Origin: Gammaproteobacteria bacterium
GTDB lineage: Bacteria; Pseudomonadota; Gammaproteobacteria; Steroidobacterales; Steroidobacteraceae
Assembly (NCBI GenBank): GCA_011391405.1
Contig: JAABQQ010000227.1
Location: 1-64,000 of the forward strand
Length of the DNA stretch: 64,000 bases
Direction: 5' to 3'
Part shown: positions 36,233 to 45,391 of the stretch, piece after piece
Position numbering within the stretch: the first letter of the stretch is position 1
How the letters are laid out: every line of letters begins with the position of its first letter
The notes under the pieces: model-generated
Told to the model about the DNA's origin: nothing
The model's database searches: none
The model's input: the letters and a program-made list of their open reading frames with translations, nothing else
Translations under genes and position numbers: made by a program

Positions 36233-36354
36233 GGGGTCTGATTCCTGTCCCTACTGCCGCTGAGCGTGTGTGATCTTTAGCATTCGCGTGACGTTCTGCG
36301 CCCCCGGGGCGGAACGGCACCTGTTCTCTTTTCCCTCCGAGGCGACCGAAGAAA

Positions 36355-37770
36355 ATGACGGCCACTCACTACAACGACAAGGTGGTCCGGCAGTTCGCGA
36401 TCATGACCGTGGTCTGGGGAATCGTCGGCATGCTCGTCGGCGTCCTGATCGCGGCGCAACTGCTGTGGCCCGACCTGCTGCCCCCGTACTCGTTCCTGTC
36501 CTTCGCGCGGCTGCGCCCGCTGCACACCAATGCGGTGATCTTCGCGTTCGGCGGCTCGGCGCTGTTCGCGACGTCGTACTACATCGTGCAGCGCACCTGC
36601 CACACGCGGCTGTTCCTGGACAAGCTCGCGGCGTTCACGTTCTGGGGCTGGCAAGTGGTCATCCTGCTGGCGGCGATCACGCTGCCGCTCGGCATGACCA
36701 CCTCGAAAGAGTACGCGGAACTCGAGTGGCCGATCGACATCCTGATAGCGATCGTCTGGGTCGCCTACGCCGTCGTCTTCTTCGGGACGATCGCGCTGCG
36801 CAAGGTGAAGCACATCTACGTCGCGAACTGGTTCTTCGCGGCCTACATCATCACCATCGCCGTGCTGCACATCGTCAACAGCCTCGCCATCCCGGTGACG
36901 CTGACCAAGTCGTACAGTGTCTATCCCGGCGTGGTGGATGCGATGGTGCAGTGGTGGTACGGTCACAACGCGGTCGGCTTCTTCCTGACCGCGGCCTTCC
37001 TCGGCATGATGTACTACTTCGTGCCGAAGCAGGCGGGCCGCCCGGTCTATTCCTACCGGCTCTCCGTCGTGCACTTCTGGGCCCTGATCTCCACCTACAT
37101 GTGGGCCGGCCCGCACCACCTGCACTACACGACGCTGCCCGACTGGGCGCAGTCGCTCGGCATGGTGTTCTCGCTGATCCTGCTCGCGCCGTCGTGGGGC
37201 GGCATGATCAACGGCATGATGACCCTCTCCGGCGCCTGGCATAAGTTGCGCACCGACCCGATCCTGAAGTTCATGATCGTGTCGCTCTCGTTCTACGGCA
37301 TGTCGACCTTCGAAGGTCCGATGATGTCGATCAAGACCGTCAACTCGCTTTCGCACTACACCGACTGGACGATCGGCCACGTGCACTCCGGCGCGCTCGG
37401 CTGGGTGGCGATGATCTCGATCGGCACGATGTACGCGCTGATCCCGAAGCTCTACGGACGCGAGCAGATGTACAGCGTCAAGCTCATCGACGTGCACTTC
37501 TGGACGACGACCGTCGGCGTGGTGCTCTACATCACCTCGATGTGGATCGCCGGCGTGATGCAGGGCCTGATGTGGCGCGCGACGAACGCCGACGGCACGC
37601 TCACCTACGCGTTCATCGAATCGATCAAGTCGACCTACCCGTACTACGCGGTTCGCCTCGCCGGCGGCACCATGGTGTTCGCGGGCATGTTGCTCATGGC
37701 CTGGAACGTCTGGAAGACGGTTGCGGGCCGGACGACGACTGCGGATTCGCCCGTCGTGCAGCCCGCCTGA
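36355..37770 (+). CDS. ccoN: cbb3-type cytochrome c oxidase subunit I
   Basis: A 471-residue catalytic subunit of the high-affinity terminal oxidase that reduces oxygen to water at low oxygen tension, in the inner membrane. About twelve membrane helices are seen. Haem and copper ligands are recognisable: His in [12 protein letters not shown] (low-spin haem), [13 protein letters not shown] (CuB), AGPHHLHYT (CuB His pair) and [11 protein letters not shown] (haem ligands). It heads the ccoNOQP operon, 12 bases before ccoO. The candidate FixJ box upstream suggests oxygen control. Confidence 0.97.
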   Translation: MTATHYNDKVVRQFAIMTVVWGIVGMLVGVLIAAQLLWPDLLPPYSFLSFARLRPLHTNAVIFAFGGSALFATSYYIVQRTCHTRLFLDKLAAFTFWGWQVVILLAAITLPLGMTTSKEYAELEWPIDILIAIVWVAYAVVFFGTIALRKVKHIYVANWFFAAYIITIAVLHIVNSLAIPVTLTKSYSVYPGVVDAMVQWWYGHNAVGFFLTAAFLGMMYYFVPKQAGRPVYSYRLSVVHFWALISTYMWAGPHHLHYTTLPDWAQSLGMVFSLILLAPSWGGMINGMMTLSGAWHKLRTDPILKFMIVSLSFYGMSTFEGPMMSIKTVNSLSHYTDWTIGHVHSGALGWVAMISIGTMYALIPKLYGREQMYSVKLIDVHFWTTTVGVVLYITSMWIAGVMQGLMWRATNADGTLTYAFIESIKSTYPYYAVRLAGGTMVFAGMLLMAWNVWKTVAGRTTTADSPVVQPA

Positions 37771-37782
37771 AGGTAATCACGC

Positions 37783-38391
37783 ATGAACCACGATGCAGTA
37801 GAAAAGAAAGTCGGCCTGCTCGGCGTGCTGATCGCGCTGGTGATCAGCGTCGGCGGCCTGGTCGAAATCGTCCCGCTGTTCTTCCAGGCGTCGGTCACCC
37901 AGCCGGCCCCGGGAATCAAGCCGTACGAGGCGCTGCGGCTCGAGGGCCGCGACATTTATGTCCGAGAGGGTTGCTATCTCTGCCACTCGCAGATGATCCG
38001 GCCGTTCCGCTCGGAGACCGAGCGCTACGGGCCGTACTCGCTGCCGGGCGAGTCGGTGTACGACCGCCCGTTCCAGTTCGGCTCGAAGCGCACGGGGCCG
38101 GACCTCGCCCGCGTCGGCGGCCGGTACTCGGACGACTGGCATCGCGTGCACCTGCTCAACCCGCGTGACGTCGTGCCGGAATCGAACATGCCGCGCTTCC
38201 CGTGGCTCGCCGACGGCAAGGTCGACGGCGCGCTCACGACGAAGAAGATGAAAGCCCTGCGCAAGCTCGGCGAGCCGTATACCGACGCGGACATTGCCGG
38301 AGCCGCTGCAGCAGTCGAGGGCAAGTCGGAACTCGACGCGCTCATCGCCTACCTGCAGGGCCTCGGCACGAACCTCAAGGCGGGAACCTGA
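37783..38391 (+). CDS. ccoO: cbb3-type cytochrome c oxidase subunit II (mono-haem c)
   Basis: A 202-residue membrane-anchored cytochrome c. One N-terminal helix ([25 protein letters not shown]), a haem c site [15 protein letters not shown], and the distal Met in [11 protein letters not shown]. It transfers electrons from CcoP to CcoN on the periplasmic side. It lies between ccoN and ccoQ, 3 bases from the latter. Confidence 0.97.
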   Translation: MNHDAVEKKVGLLGVLIALVISVGGLVEIVPLFFQASVTQPAPGIKPYEALRLEGRDIYVREGCYLCHSQMIRPFRSETERYGPYSLPGESVYDRPFQFGSKRTGPDLARVGGRYSDDWHRVHLLNPRDVVPESNMPRFPWLADGKVDGALTTKKMKALRKLGEPYTDADIAGAAAAVEGKSELDALIAYLQGLGTNLKAGT

Positions 38392-38394
38392 GGC

Positions 38395-38565
38395 ATGGAC
38401 ATCGGCACGGTACGCGGATTGATCACGGCTGCGCTGTTCATCGCGTTTCTCGCGCTGGTGTTCTGGGCCTACAGCAAGCGTCGCAAGGCGGACTTCGACG
38501 AGCTGGCACGCATGCCGCTCGAAGACGACCCGCCCGTAAAAGAGCAAGGGAGCAAGACCCCATGA
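38395..38565 (+). CDS. ccoQ: cbb3-type oxidase small subunit CcoQ
   Basis: A 56-residue membrane protein starting MDIGTVRGLITAALFIAFLA, one helix ending LVFWAYSKRRK, then an acidic cytoplasmic tail (DFDELARMPLEDDPP). Size, position between ccoO and ccoP and the helix-then-basic-patch pattern identify it as CcoQ/FixQ, which stabilises the oxidase. It begins 3 bases after the ccoO stop and overlaps ccoP by ATGA. Confidence 0.9.
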   Translation: MDIGTVRGLITAALFIAFLALVFWAYSKRRKADFDELARMPLEDDPPVKEQGSKTP

Positions 38566-39461
38566 CTACTGGTTGGAGCCTGTTCGTCATCATCCTGACG
38601 ATCGCAAACATCCTGGCCTGCTTCTGGCTGCTGCGCTGGACTTCGAAGCCGCGCACGGCCAGCGAAAAGATCGGCGGCGGCGCCGACACCGGGCACGTCT
38701 GGGACAAGGACCTGCGCGAATACAACAACCCGCTGCCGAAGTGGTGGCTGTGGCTGTTCTACATCACCATCGCGTTCGGGCTTCTGTACCTGGCGTTCTA
38801 TCCGGGCCTCGGCAATTTCGCCGGCCTCGGCGGCTGGACCCAGGCGGGTCAGTACGAGCAGGAAAGGGCCGCGGTGGAAGCGCGTGCCGCCGCGCTGCTG
38901 GCCCCGCTTGCCGGGCTGCCGGTCGCCGAACTCGTGAACAACGAGCAGGCAATGTCGACGGCGCACAACCTGTTCCAGCAGAACTGCGCACAGTGCCACG
39001 GCTCGGACGGCGGCGGCGCCGCGGGCTTCCCGAACCTGCGCGACGCCGACTGGCAGTGGGGTAGCGACGCGGACTCCGTCGTCGCGACCATCGTAGCCGG
39101 TCGTGTTGCAGCGATGCCGCCCTGGGCCGCCGTGATCGGCGAGCCTGGCGTGGAAGAAGCCGTCGCGTACGTGCAGACGCTGAGCGGCCAGCAGGCTGAT
39201 GCCACGAAAGCGGCGGCGGGCCAGGTGCACTTCCAGACACTCTGCGCCGCGTGCCATGGCGTGGACGGCAAGGGCAATCCGCTGCTCGGCGCGCCCGACC
39301 TGACAGACGAGACCTGGCTGTACGGCGGGGATGCCGGGACGCTCAAACAGACTCTCATGAACGGCCGCAACGGCCAGATGCCGGCGTGGGGCGACAAGCT
39401 CGGCGAGCAGCGCATCAAGCTGCTGGCCGCCTACGTCACGAAGCTGGCGGCGGGCAAGTAA
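38562..39461 (+). CDS. ccoP: cbb3-type cytochrome c oxidase subunit III (di-haem c)
   Basis: A 299-residue di-haem cytochrome c. Two N-terminal helices (LFVIILTIANILACFWLL and WWLWLFYITIAFGLLYLAFYP) are separated by the CcoP signature GHVWDKDLREYNNPLPKWW; the periplasmic part carries two haem sites, CAQCHG and CAACHG, with axial Met in AAMPPW and GQMPAWG. It accepts electrons from soluble or membrane cytochromes c. ATG 38562 overlaps the ccoQ stop. Confidence 0.97.
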   Translation: MTTGWSLFVIILTIANILACFWLLRWTSKPRTASEKIGGGADTGHVWDKDLREYNNPLPKWWLWLFYITIAFGLLYLAFYPGLGNFAGLGGWTQAGQYEQERAAVEARAAALLAPLAGLPVAELVNNEQAMSTAHNLFQQNCAQCHGSDGGGAAGFPNLRDADWQWGSDADSVVATIVAGRVAAMPPWAAVIGEPGVEEAVAYVQTLSGQQADATKAAAGQVHFQTLCAACHGVDGKGNPLLGAPDLTDETWLYGGDAGTLKQTLMNGRNGQMPAWGDKLGEQRIKLLAAYVTKLAAGK

Positions 39462-39464
39462 AGA

Positions 39465-39800
39465 GTGCGCAAGGCATCGGGCGAGTACACGGGCAGACTG
39501 CGGTGGCCGCGTCTCGGACAGGACCTGGCCATCGTGGCCTGGCCGTCGTTTCTCGTCGCCAGCGTGGCGACGATGGTGTGCTTCGGGTTCATCGACCCGG
39601 TGCTGGTCGGCAACGACGATTACCCGCCACCGGCTTTCCAGACGCGCATGACGGGCTACGCGGTCGGCTTCTTCTTTTTCTGGCTGATCGCAGCACTGTC
39701 GAGCCTGATGACGCTGTACCTGGTGCGAACGGCGAATCCCGAACCGCCAGACGAACGGACTGACGAGGGGACTGCCGAAGGGACGCGGAGTCCCGAATGA
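39465..39800 (+). CDS. Small membrane protein between ccoP and ccoG
   Basis: A 111-residue protein with two predicted membrane helices (about 21-43, AIVAWPSFLVASVATMVCFG, and about 63-86, MTGYAVGFFFFWLIAALSSL) and a charged, Asp/Glu/Thr-rich tail. The GTG start follows the ccoP stop by 3 bases and the stop overlaps ccoG (ATGA), so it is firmly inside the oxidase operon. I do not recognise a named family; an accessory role in cbb3 assembly or stability is inferred from position only. Confidence 0.8.
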   Translation: MRKASGEYTGRLRWPRLGQDLAIVAWPSFLVASVATMVCFGFIDPVLVGNDDYPPPAFQTRMTGYAVGFFFFWLIAALSSLMTLYLVRTANPEPPDERTDEGTAEGTRSPE

Positions 39801-41179
39801 ACGAAGCCGAGGCCCCCGTCGACGGTGCGCTGTACGCAGCCCGCCAGAAGATCTATCCCCGTGACATCAAGGGCCGCTTCCAGCGGCTGCGCGTCTACGC
39901 GGTCTTCGCGCTGCTCGGCCTCTACTACGTGCTGCCGTGGATTCGCTGGGGCGAACGCCAGGCCGTGCTGTTCGACCTGCCCGCACGCAAGTTCCACATT
40001 TTCGGCCTGACGCTCTGGCCGCAGGATTTCTACTTCCTGACCTGGCTGCTGATCATCGCGGCCCTGGCGCTGTTCTTCTTCACTGCACTCGCCGGTCGGC
40101 TGTTCTGCGGCTACGCGTGTCCGCAGACGGTCTGGACCGAAACCTTCGTCTGGATCGAACGCTGGGTCGAAGGCAGTCGCACGCAGCAGATGAAGCTGGC
40201 CAGGGCGCCCCTGAGCGGCGCAAAGCTCCTGCGCAAGGGCACGAAATACTTCCTCTGGCTCGCCTTCGCGCTGTGGACCGGCTTCACGTTCGTCGGCTAC
40301 TTCACGCCGATCACCGAGCTCGCCGGCAACGTCGTGACCTTCTCGACCGGCCCATGGGAAACCTTCTGGGTGCTGTTCTACGGCGGCGCCACCTACGTCA
40401 ACGCGGGCTTCATGCGCGAGCAGGTCTGCAAGTACATGTGTCCGTACGCGCGCTTCCAGAGCGCCATGTTCGACCAGGACACGCTGATCATCACGTACGA
40501 CGAGAAGCGGGGCGAACCGCGTGGCGCGCGCAAGAAGGGCTCGGACCCCAAGGCGGCTGGCCTCGGCGACTGCGTCGACTGCACGGTCTGCGTGCAGGTC
40601 TGCCCGACCGGAATCGACATCCGCAAGGGCCTGCAGTACGAGTGCATCGCGTGCGCAGCCTGCATCGACGCGTGCGACGAGGTCATGGCAAAGGTCGGTT
40701 ACCCCAAGGGCCTGATCCGCTACGACACGCAGAGCGGCCTCGAGGGCAAGGCGAAGCATGTGCTGCGGCCACGTACGATCATCTACGGGTCCCTGATCGC
40801 CTTGTTGATCGCCGGCTTCGCCTACACGATCACGCATCGCAACCTCGTCGCCGTCGACGTCATTCGCGACCGCAACGCGCTGTTCCGCGAGCTGCCGGGC
40901 GGCCTGATCGAGAACGTGTACAGCGTGAAGATCCTGAACAAGGACGCCGCCGGGCACGGGTTCTCGATCACCGCGGACGGCCTCCCTGGCCTGCAGGTCG
41001 ATTACGGTACGGACGTAGTCGAGGTCGGCGCCGGCGACGTGCAGAGCGTCGCGGTCCGGTTGCGCGTGCCGCGCGGCGAACTCAAAGGCGGCTCGGACAT
41101 CCTTTTCACGATCCGCACGCAGGACGAGCGCGCGCTCGAAGCGACGGGCAAGGCCCGTTTCCTCGTCCCCACGAACTGA
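39797..41179 (+). CDS. ccoG: cbb3 oxidase accessory protein CcoG (FixG), polyferredoxin-like
   Basis: A 460-residue membrane iron-sulfur protein. It has N-terminal helices, FCGYACPQTVWTE and MCPYARFQSAMFD, then two 4Fe-4S motifs CVDCTVCVQVCPTGIDIRKG and CIACAACIDACDEV, a further helix and a C-terminal Ig-like periplasmic domain. CcoG is linked in the literature to cupric-ion reduction feeding cbb3 assembly. The start overlaps the small membrane protein stop and the stop precedes the short ccoH by 13 bases. Confidence 0.95.
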   Translation: MNEAEAPVDGALYAARQKIYPRDIKGRFQRLRVYAVFALLGLYYVLPWIRWGERQAVLFDLPARKFHIFGLTLWPQDFYFLTWLLIIAALALFFFTALAGRLFCGYACPQTVWTETFVWIERWVEGSRTQQMKLARAPLSGAKLLRKGTKYFLWLAFALWTGFTFVGYFTPITELAGNVVTFSTGPWETFWVLFYGGATYVNAGFMREQVCKYMCPYARFQSAMFDQDTLIITYDEKRGEPRGARKKGSDPKAAGLGDCVDCTVCVQVCPTGIDIRKGLQYECIACAACIDACDEVMAKVGYPKGLIRYDTQSGLEGKAKHVLRPRTIIYGSLIALLIAGFAYTITHRNLVAVDVIRDRNALFRELPGGLIENVYSVKILNKDAAGHGFSITADGLPGLQVDYGTDVVEVGAGDVQSVAVRLRVPRGELKGGSDILFTIRTQDERALEATGKARFLVPTN

Positions 41180-41192
41180 TAGGCTTGAAGCC

Positions 41193-41390
41193 ATGAGCAA
41201 CCAGACCGAGCGGCCCTGGTACCGTCAGTTCTATCCCTGGATGCTGATCGCGCTGCCCGCATCCGCCGTGATCGGCGGGTTCGTCACGCTGTACATCGCG
41301 ATCACCCATCCCGACACGCTGGTCCGCAAGGACTGCGTGCGCGACGGCGTCACGATCGTTTGCGGCAAGGACGCCCCGCGGAGCCCATGA
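41193..41390 (+). CDS. ccoH: Short FixH/CcoH-like membrane protein
   Basis: A 65-residue protein starting MSNQTERPWYRQFYPWMLIA with one helix and then THPDTLVRKDCVRDGVTIVCG. The N-terminal PWYRQ and the helix, and the following D-x-LV-x-KD segment, resemble the start of FixH/CcoH, but the ~100-residue periplasmic domain of well-studied CcoH is absent. It holds two Cys residues near the end that could be copper-related. It lies where ccoH belongs, between ccoG and ccoI, overlapping ccoI by ATGA. A short FixH variant is the best reading. Confidence 0.7.
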   Translation: MSNQTERPWYRQFYPWMLIALPASAVIGGFVTLYIAITHPDTLVRKDCVRDGVTIVCGKDAPRSP

Positions 41391-43861
41391 CGGCGGGGCC
41401 GGGCTCTGCTTGCTTTCATTGCGGCGAGCCCATCCCGGCCGGCGTGCGCATTCACGCACGGATCGACTCGCGTGAGGAACCCGTCTGCTGCCATGGCTGC
41501 AAGGCCGTCGCAGAATTCATCACGGGGGCCGGACTCGACGACTACTACAAGTACCGCGACCGCGCAGGGGCGCGTGCAGACGAGTCGCCGCGTCCCGACC
41601 GCTGGTCCGCCTACGACCGACCCGAACTCGTCGAGCGCCTGACCCGCGCCGAGGCCAACGGCGCACGCTCGATCACCGTGCTGCTGGAAGGCCTGCGCTG
41701 CTCGGCCTGCAGCTGGCTCGCCGACAAGGCGCTGCACCTGCAGAGCGGCGTGCTCGACGTCAGCGTCAATCCGGCCACGGCTCGCGCACGGCTGGTGTGG
41801 GAGCCGTCGAAGGTGAGGCTTGGCGACTTGCTGCGCGTGCTCGAGCACGTCGGGCTGCGGCCACATCCGCTCGCCGGCGAGCCTGCCGAGCAGATCGCGC
41901 TGCTCGAACGACGCAGCGCGCTGAAGCGGCTCGCGGTCGCGGGCTTCGGCATGATGCAGGTGATGATGTTTGCGCTGCCACTCTACGTGGCGCACACGTC
42001 GGGCATGGAGCCCGGCATGCGCGAGTTCTTCCGTCTCGTCAGTATGCTGGTGTCCATTCCGGTCGCCTTCTATGCGGGCTGGCCGTTCTACCAGGGCGCC
42101 TGGCACGCACTGCGGGCCCGCAGCGTGAGCATGGACGTGCCCGTCACGCTCGGCATCGTCATCGCCTTCGTGGCAAGCGTGTGGAACGCGCTGTCCGGCC
42201 ACGGCGAGGTCTATTTCGATTCCGTCACGATGTTCGTGTTCTTCCTCTCGCTCGGCCGCTACGTCGAGATGGTGGCGCGCCATCGCGCCGGCAGCGTCGC
42301 CGATGCGCTCGCTCGACTCGCTCCCGTCACCGCGCGGCGCGTGCGCGACGATCAGGTCGAGGACGTGCAGGCGAGCGAACTCCAGCCAGGCGACGAGATG
42401 CTGGTGCGCACGGGTGAAGTATTTGCTGCCGACGGTGTCGTGGCCGAAGGGACTGAAGGCCGCGTCGACGAATCGATGCTCACGGGTGAATCGACGGCGA
42501 TCCCGAAGCACCGGGGCTCGGCGGTACATGCCGGCACGCAGAATCTGGGCGCGCCACTGCGCGTGCGCGTGGCGGCCGTCGCCGGCAATACCGTACTGGC
42601 CGGCATCGTCGCGCTGCTCGAGCGGGCACAGGCCGAGCGGCCCCGGCTCGCTAAAGCCGCCGACCGCGCAGCCGCGTGGTTCCTGAGCCGCATCCTGGTC
42701 GGCTCGGCGCTGGTCTTCATCGTGTGGTGGTTCGTCGATCCGTCGCAGGCCGTTCCCGCGACGCTTGCCGTGCTGGTAGTAACCTGTCCTTGCGCGCTGT
42801 CGCTCGCCACGCCTGCTGTGCTCGCGGCGGCCACCGCGGATCTCGCCCGGCGGGGCGTGCTGGTGGCACGCTCCGATGCGTTCGAATCGCTGGCGAAGGC
42901 CACGCACGTGCTGTGGGACAAGACAGGCACGCTCACGCACGGACTCGTGCGCGTCGAGGAAGTCCGGCCGTTGCGCGACGAAAGCGCAGAACGCAGCCTC
43001 GCGCTGGCGGCGGCGTTGGAGCGTATGTCCGAGCACCCGATCGCCAGGGCATTCCTGGCTTCCGGAGCCACGACGTCCACGGCAACGGACGTGGTCGTGA
43101 CTGCGGGTGCTGGCCTCGAGGGCCGCGTCGATGGCCGGCGGTTGCGTATCGGCACGCTGGACTTCGCAAGCGGCTTGTTGGCGCACGCGGAGGACGCGGC
43201 GGCGACGGAACCTGCTGCTGCGGCAAGCTGGGTCTACCTCGGTGATGACTCCGGGCTGCTGGCCGGTTTCCGCCTTGCGGACCCGCTGCGTGCGGAAACG
43301 GCGAGCTGCGTGCAGCAACTCGCGCAGCTCGGCCTCGCTTCGGAGATCGTCAGCGGCGACGCCGCAGCGGCCGTCGCCTGCATTGCAGCGCGCAGCGGCA
43401 TCGAGCGTTTCGCGGCGCGGCTGACGCCACCAGCGAAAGTCGCACGGCTCAAGTCGCTGCAGGACACGGGCGCGGTCGTCGTCGCCGTCGGTGACGGCAT
43501 CAACGATGCGCCGTTGCTGCAGGCGGCGAACGTTGCTGTCGCCATGGGCCGGGGCTCCGCCCTCGCGCAGACGAGCGCTGACCTGATCCTGGTGCGCGAT
43601 TCGCTCGACCAGTTGCCGGAAATCGTGCGGATCGCGCGGCAGGCCCAGCGCATCGTCAAGCAGAACCTTGCCTGGTCGATAGCCTACAACCTGGCTGCGC
43701 TGCCGCTCGCCGCACTTGGCCTCGTGCCGGCGTGGCTCGCGGCGATCGGCATGTCGCTGAGTTCGGTGTTCGTGGTGCTGAATGCGACACGTGTCACGCG
43801 TCGCACGACGACGATGACAACCCCGCGCTGGACCGATGCACGACCGGCAGGAGTCGCATAG
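41387..43861 (+). CDS. ccoI: Copper-exporting P1B-type ATPase for cbb3 assembly
   Basis: An 824-residue P-type ATPase that delivers copper for the CuB centre of CcoN. N-terminal Cys-rich segment (CFHCGEPI, CCHGC), HMA-like metal domain with LRCSACSWLADKAL, phosphatase motif TGES, membrane metal-site CPC in TCPCALSLATP, phosphorylation motif DKTGTLT, HP motif in SEHPIARAF and hinge GDGINDAPLL. This is the CcoI/FixI layout rather than CopA detoxification type. It starts inside the short ccoH stop and is followed directly by ccoS. Confidence 0.96.
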   Translation: MTAGPGSACFHCGEPIPAGVRIHARIDSREEPVCCHGCKAVAEFITGAGLDDYYKYRDRAGARADESPRPDRWSAYDRPELVERLTRAEANGARSITVLLEGLRCSACSWLADKALHLQSGVLDVSVNPATARARLVWEPSKVRLGDLLRVLEHVGLRPHPLAGEPAEQIALLERRSALKRLAVAGFGMMQVMMFALPLYVAHTSGMEPGMREFFRLVSMLVSIPVAFYAGWPFYQGAWHALRARSVSMDVPVTLGIVIAFVASVWNALSGHGEVYFDSVTMFVFFLSLGRYVEMVARHRAGSVADALARLAPVTARRVRDDQVEDVQASELQPGDEMLVRTGEVFAADGVVAEGTEGRVDESMLTGESTAIPKHRGSAVHAGTQNLGAPLRVRVAAVAGNTVLAGIVALLERAQAERPRLAKAADRAAAWFLSRILVGSALVFIVWWFVDPSQAVPATLAVLVVTCPCALSLATPAVLAAATADLARRGVLVARSDAFESLAKATHVLWDKTGTLTHGLVRVEEVRPLRDESAERSLALAAALERMSEHPIARAFLASGATTSTATDVVVTAGAGLEGRVDGRRLRIGTLDFASGLLAHAEDAAATEPAAAASWVYLGDDSGLLAGFRLADPLRAETASCVQQLAQLGLASEIVSGDAAAAVACIAARSGIERFAARLTPPAKVARLKSLQDTGAVVVAVGDGINDAPLLQAANVAVAMGRGSALAQTSADLILVRDSLDQLPEIVRIARQAQRIVKQNLAWSIAYNLAALPLAALGLVPAWLAAIGMSLSSVFVVLNATRVTRRTTTMTTPRWTDARPAGVA

Positions 43862-44074
43862 ATGGAGATCCTTTACCTGATGGTGCCACTCGGCCTGGTA
43901 CTGGTCGGAATCGGCCTGTGGGCCTTCTTCTGGGCCGTGGGCAGCGGCCAGTTCGACGATCTCGACAGTCCGGGCTGGTCGGTGCTCGAGGATGAACGCA
44001 AGCGCAGGACCTCGAGTGACGGCTCTGGCGACGACTCCTCCAGGCCTGCGACGCAGGAACCACCCAGACCATGA
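43862..44074 (+). CDS. ccoS: cbb3-type oxidase assembly protein CcoS
   Basis: A 70-residue protein: MEILYLMVPLGLVLVGIGLW helix, FFWAVGSGQFDDLDSPGW (the CcoS hallmark) and a charged tail. CcoS is required for cofactor insertion into the oxidase. Its ATG comes directly after the ccoI stop, and it overlaps the next gene by 4 bases. Confidence 0.95.
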   Translation: MEILYLMVPLGLVLVGIGLWAFFWAVGSGQFDDLDSPGWSVLEDERKRRTSSDGSGDDSSRPATQEPPRP

Positions 44075-44856
44075 ATGCCCTGGACGCCGGTTCGCTGAGC
44101 CTCGGTGCCGCGTTGCTCGCCGGGCTCGCGGGCAGCGGCCATTGCCTGACCATGTGCGGGGGCATCGCGGGTGCCCTGGCGATGCGCAACAGCGCGTCGG
44201 AGCGTGCGGGTTCGCGCCTGGCGCTGGCCATCGCCTACAACGTCGCTCGCGTGGCCAGCTACACGCTCGCAGGCGCGGTCGCCGGTCTCCTTGGCCGGAC
44301 GCTGCTGCGCGCGGTCGACGTCGCGCCACTCTCGATCGCCTTCCGCGTGCTGGCCGGCGCCATCATGGTGGCGGCCGCGGGTCGCTTGCTGTTCGGCTGG
44401 CGCTTGCTCGACCCGCTCGAGGCCGCGGGCGCCGGTCTGTGGCGCCGGGTTCTGCCGGCAAAAGGGCGTATTGCACAGCGACAGGGCCTGTCCGGTGCGA
44501 TCGGGCTGGGCCTGGCGTGGGGCTGGCTGCCTTGCGGGCTCACCTATTCGATGCTGCTGCTGGCCGCCACCACGGCCAGCGCCGCCAACGGTGCGCTCGT
44601 GATGGCTGCGTTCGGTGTCGGCACGTTGCCGGCGATGGTGTCGGCAACGGTTGCTTTCGAACGCGCGGCAAAGCTACTGGCCAGCCGAGCTACGCTGCGC
44701 AACGTAGCGGGTTCGCTGCTGCTCGCGTTCGGCGCGTGGACCGCAGGCTCGGCTTTGTACCATCTGGTTGCCCATCGAACCCACGGTGTCAGCCCGGATC
44801 ACGACATGAGTTCGATGGGTGACCCTGCCGATCCACCACCGCGGCACGGCCCATGA
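44071..44856 (+). CDS. TauE/SafE-like (UreH/CcdA-like) membrane protein, cbb3-linked
   Basis: A 261-residue protein with about six membrane helices. The signature AGLAGSGHCLTMCGGIAGALAM (Cys and His-Cys in helix one) and LAWGWLPCGLTYSMLLLAATT in helix four mark the UreH/DsbD-like 'sulfite exporter TauE' branch that usually follows ccoS in gammaproteobacteria. The paired Cys and Met suggest copper or thiol handling. A His/Asp/Met-rich tail (HRTHGVSPDHDMSSMGD) might bind metal. It is translationally coupled to ccoS and is the last gene of the oxidase operon. Confidence 0.87.
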   Translation: MNALDAGSLSLGAALLAGLAGSGHCLTMCGGIAGALAMRNSASERAGSRLALAIAYNVARVASYTLAGAVAGLLGRTLLRAVDVAPLSIAFRVLAGAIMVAAAGRLLFGWRLLDPLEAAGAGLWRRVLPAKGRIAQRQGLSGAIGLGLAWGWLPCGLTYSMLLLAATTASAANGALVMAAFGVGTLPAMVSATVAFERAAKLLASRATLRNVAGSLLLAFGAWTAGSALYHLVAHRTHGVSPDHDMSSMGDPADPPPRHGP

Positions 44857-44875
44857 GCCTGCGCGAGCTGGAAGG

Positions 44876-44910
44876 GGGCCGCCAGGCGGCCCGTGTCCAA
44901 GCCGCCTGGC
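44876..44910. terminator. Nested GC-rich hairpins between convergent genes
   Basis: GGGCCGCC/GGCGGCCC (44876-44883 and 44885-44892) form a compact dyad, and GCCAGGCGGC/GCCGCCTGGC (44881-44890 and 44901-44910) an overlapping 10-bp hairpin. They lie between the ends of the TauE-like and hsp20 genes, 6 bases from the hsp20 stop. There is no clear T-run, but a bidirectional block is likely. Confidence 0.55.
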
Positions 44911-44916
44911 CGTCGA

Positions 44917-45357
44917 TCACTGGATCGTGATCGCCAGCGGAAGCGGCTTCTGCACCGCGACCCGCGGCAGGCTGACCGTCAGCACGCCATCCCTGGATTC
45001 GGCGTGGATTCCCTTCGGATCCACATCATCGGGCAGCGCAAAGCCGCGCTCGAACGCGCCGTAGAAGCGCTCGGTGCGATGCACGGTCTCGCCCTTCGTC
45101 TCCTTTTCCACCTTGCGCTCACCCTTGATCGTGAGCACGCCTGCGTCGAACAGGACCTTCACGTCCTCCTTGCGTACGTCCGGCAAGTCGACCTTGATCA
45201 GGTACTCCTTTTCCCGCTCGATCACGTCGGCCAGCGGCATGAATTCATAGCCGCCATCGGCCGGCCGGGCCAGGGTCGGCATCCGGCCAAACATCGGGCT
45301 GAACCCTTTCAGCAGGTCGTCCATCTCGCGGAACGGCTCAAATCTCATCAGTCTCAT
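44917..45357 (-). CDS. Small heat-shock protein, Hsp20/alpha-crystallin family
   Basis: A 146-residue small heat-shock chaperone. The alpha-crystallin domain runs from about YEFMPLADVIEREKEYLIKV to the end and includes LPDVRKEDVKVLFDAGVLTIKGERK, the C-terminal conserved DGVLTVSLPRV and an I-x-I type tail at LAITIQ. A strong AAGGAGG lies before ATG 45357. The leader can pair that ribosome site with a U-rich stretch, suggesting a thermometer. It sits between the cbb3 operon and fixLJ and is divergent from fixL. Confidence 0.92.
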   Translation of the reverse strand: MRLMRFEPFREMDDLLKGFSPMFGRMPTLARPADGGYEFMPLADVIEREKEYLIKVDLPDVRKEDVKVLFDAGVLTIKGERKVEKETKGETVHRTERFYGAFERGFALPDDVDPKGIHAESRDGVLTVSLPRVAVQKPLPLAITIQ

Positions 45358-45362
45358 GGCGC

Positions 45363-45391
45363 CCTCCTTGGGTGTCCCCTTGCCAACAAAA
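45363..45391 (-). promoter_or_regulatory. Candidate RNA thermometer in the hsp20 leader
   Basis: In the minus-strand RNA, UUUUGUUGG (45391-45383) can pair with CCAAGGAGG (45371-45363), which includes the ribosome site: two G-C, three A-U and three G-U pairs around one G-G mismatch, with an 11-base loop. This resembles fourU/ROSE-type elements. A competing GUCCCC/GGGGAC pairing (45100-series excluded; 45395-45400 with 45374-45379) would free the ribosome site. Confidence 0.35.

Noticed and set aside
36138..36354. FNR/Anr box upstream of ccoN
   Set aside because: I looked for TTGAT-N4-ATCAA and close variants; none is convincing. Only the FixJ-like site stands out.
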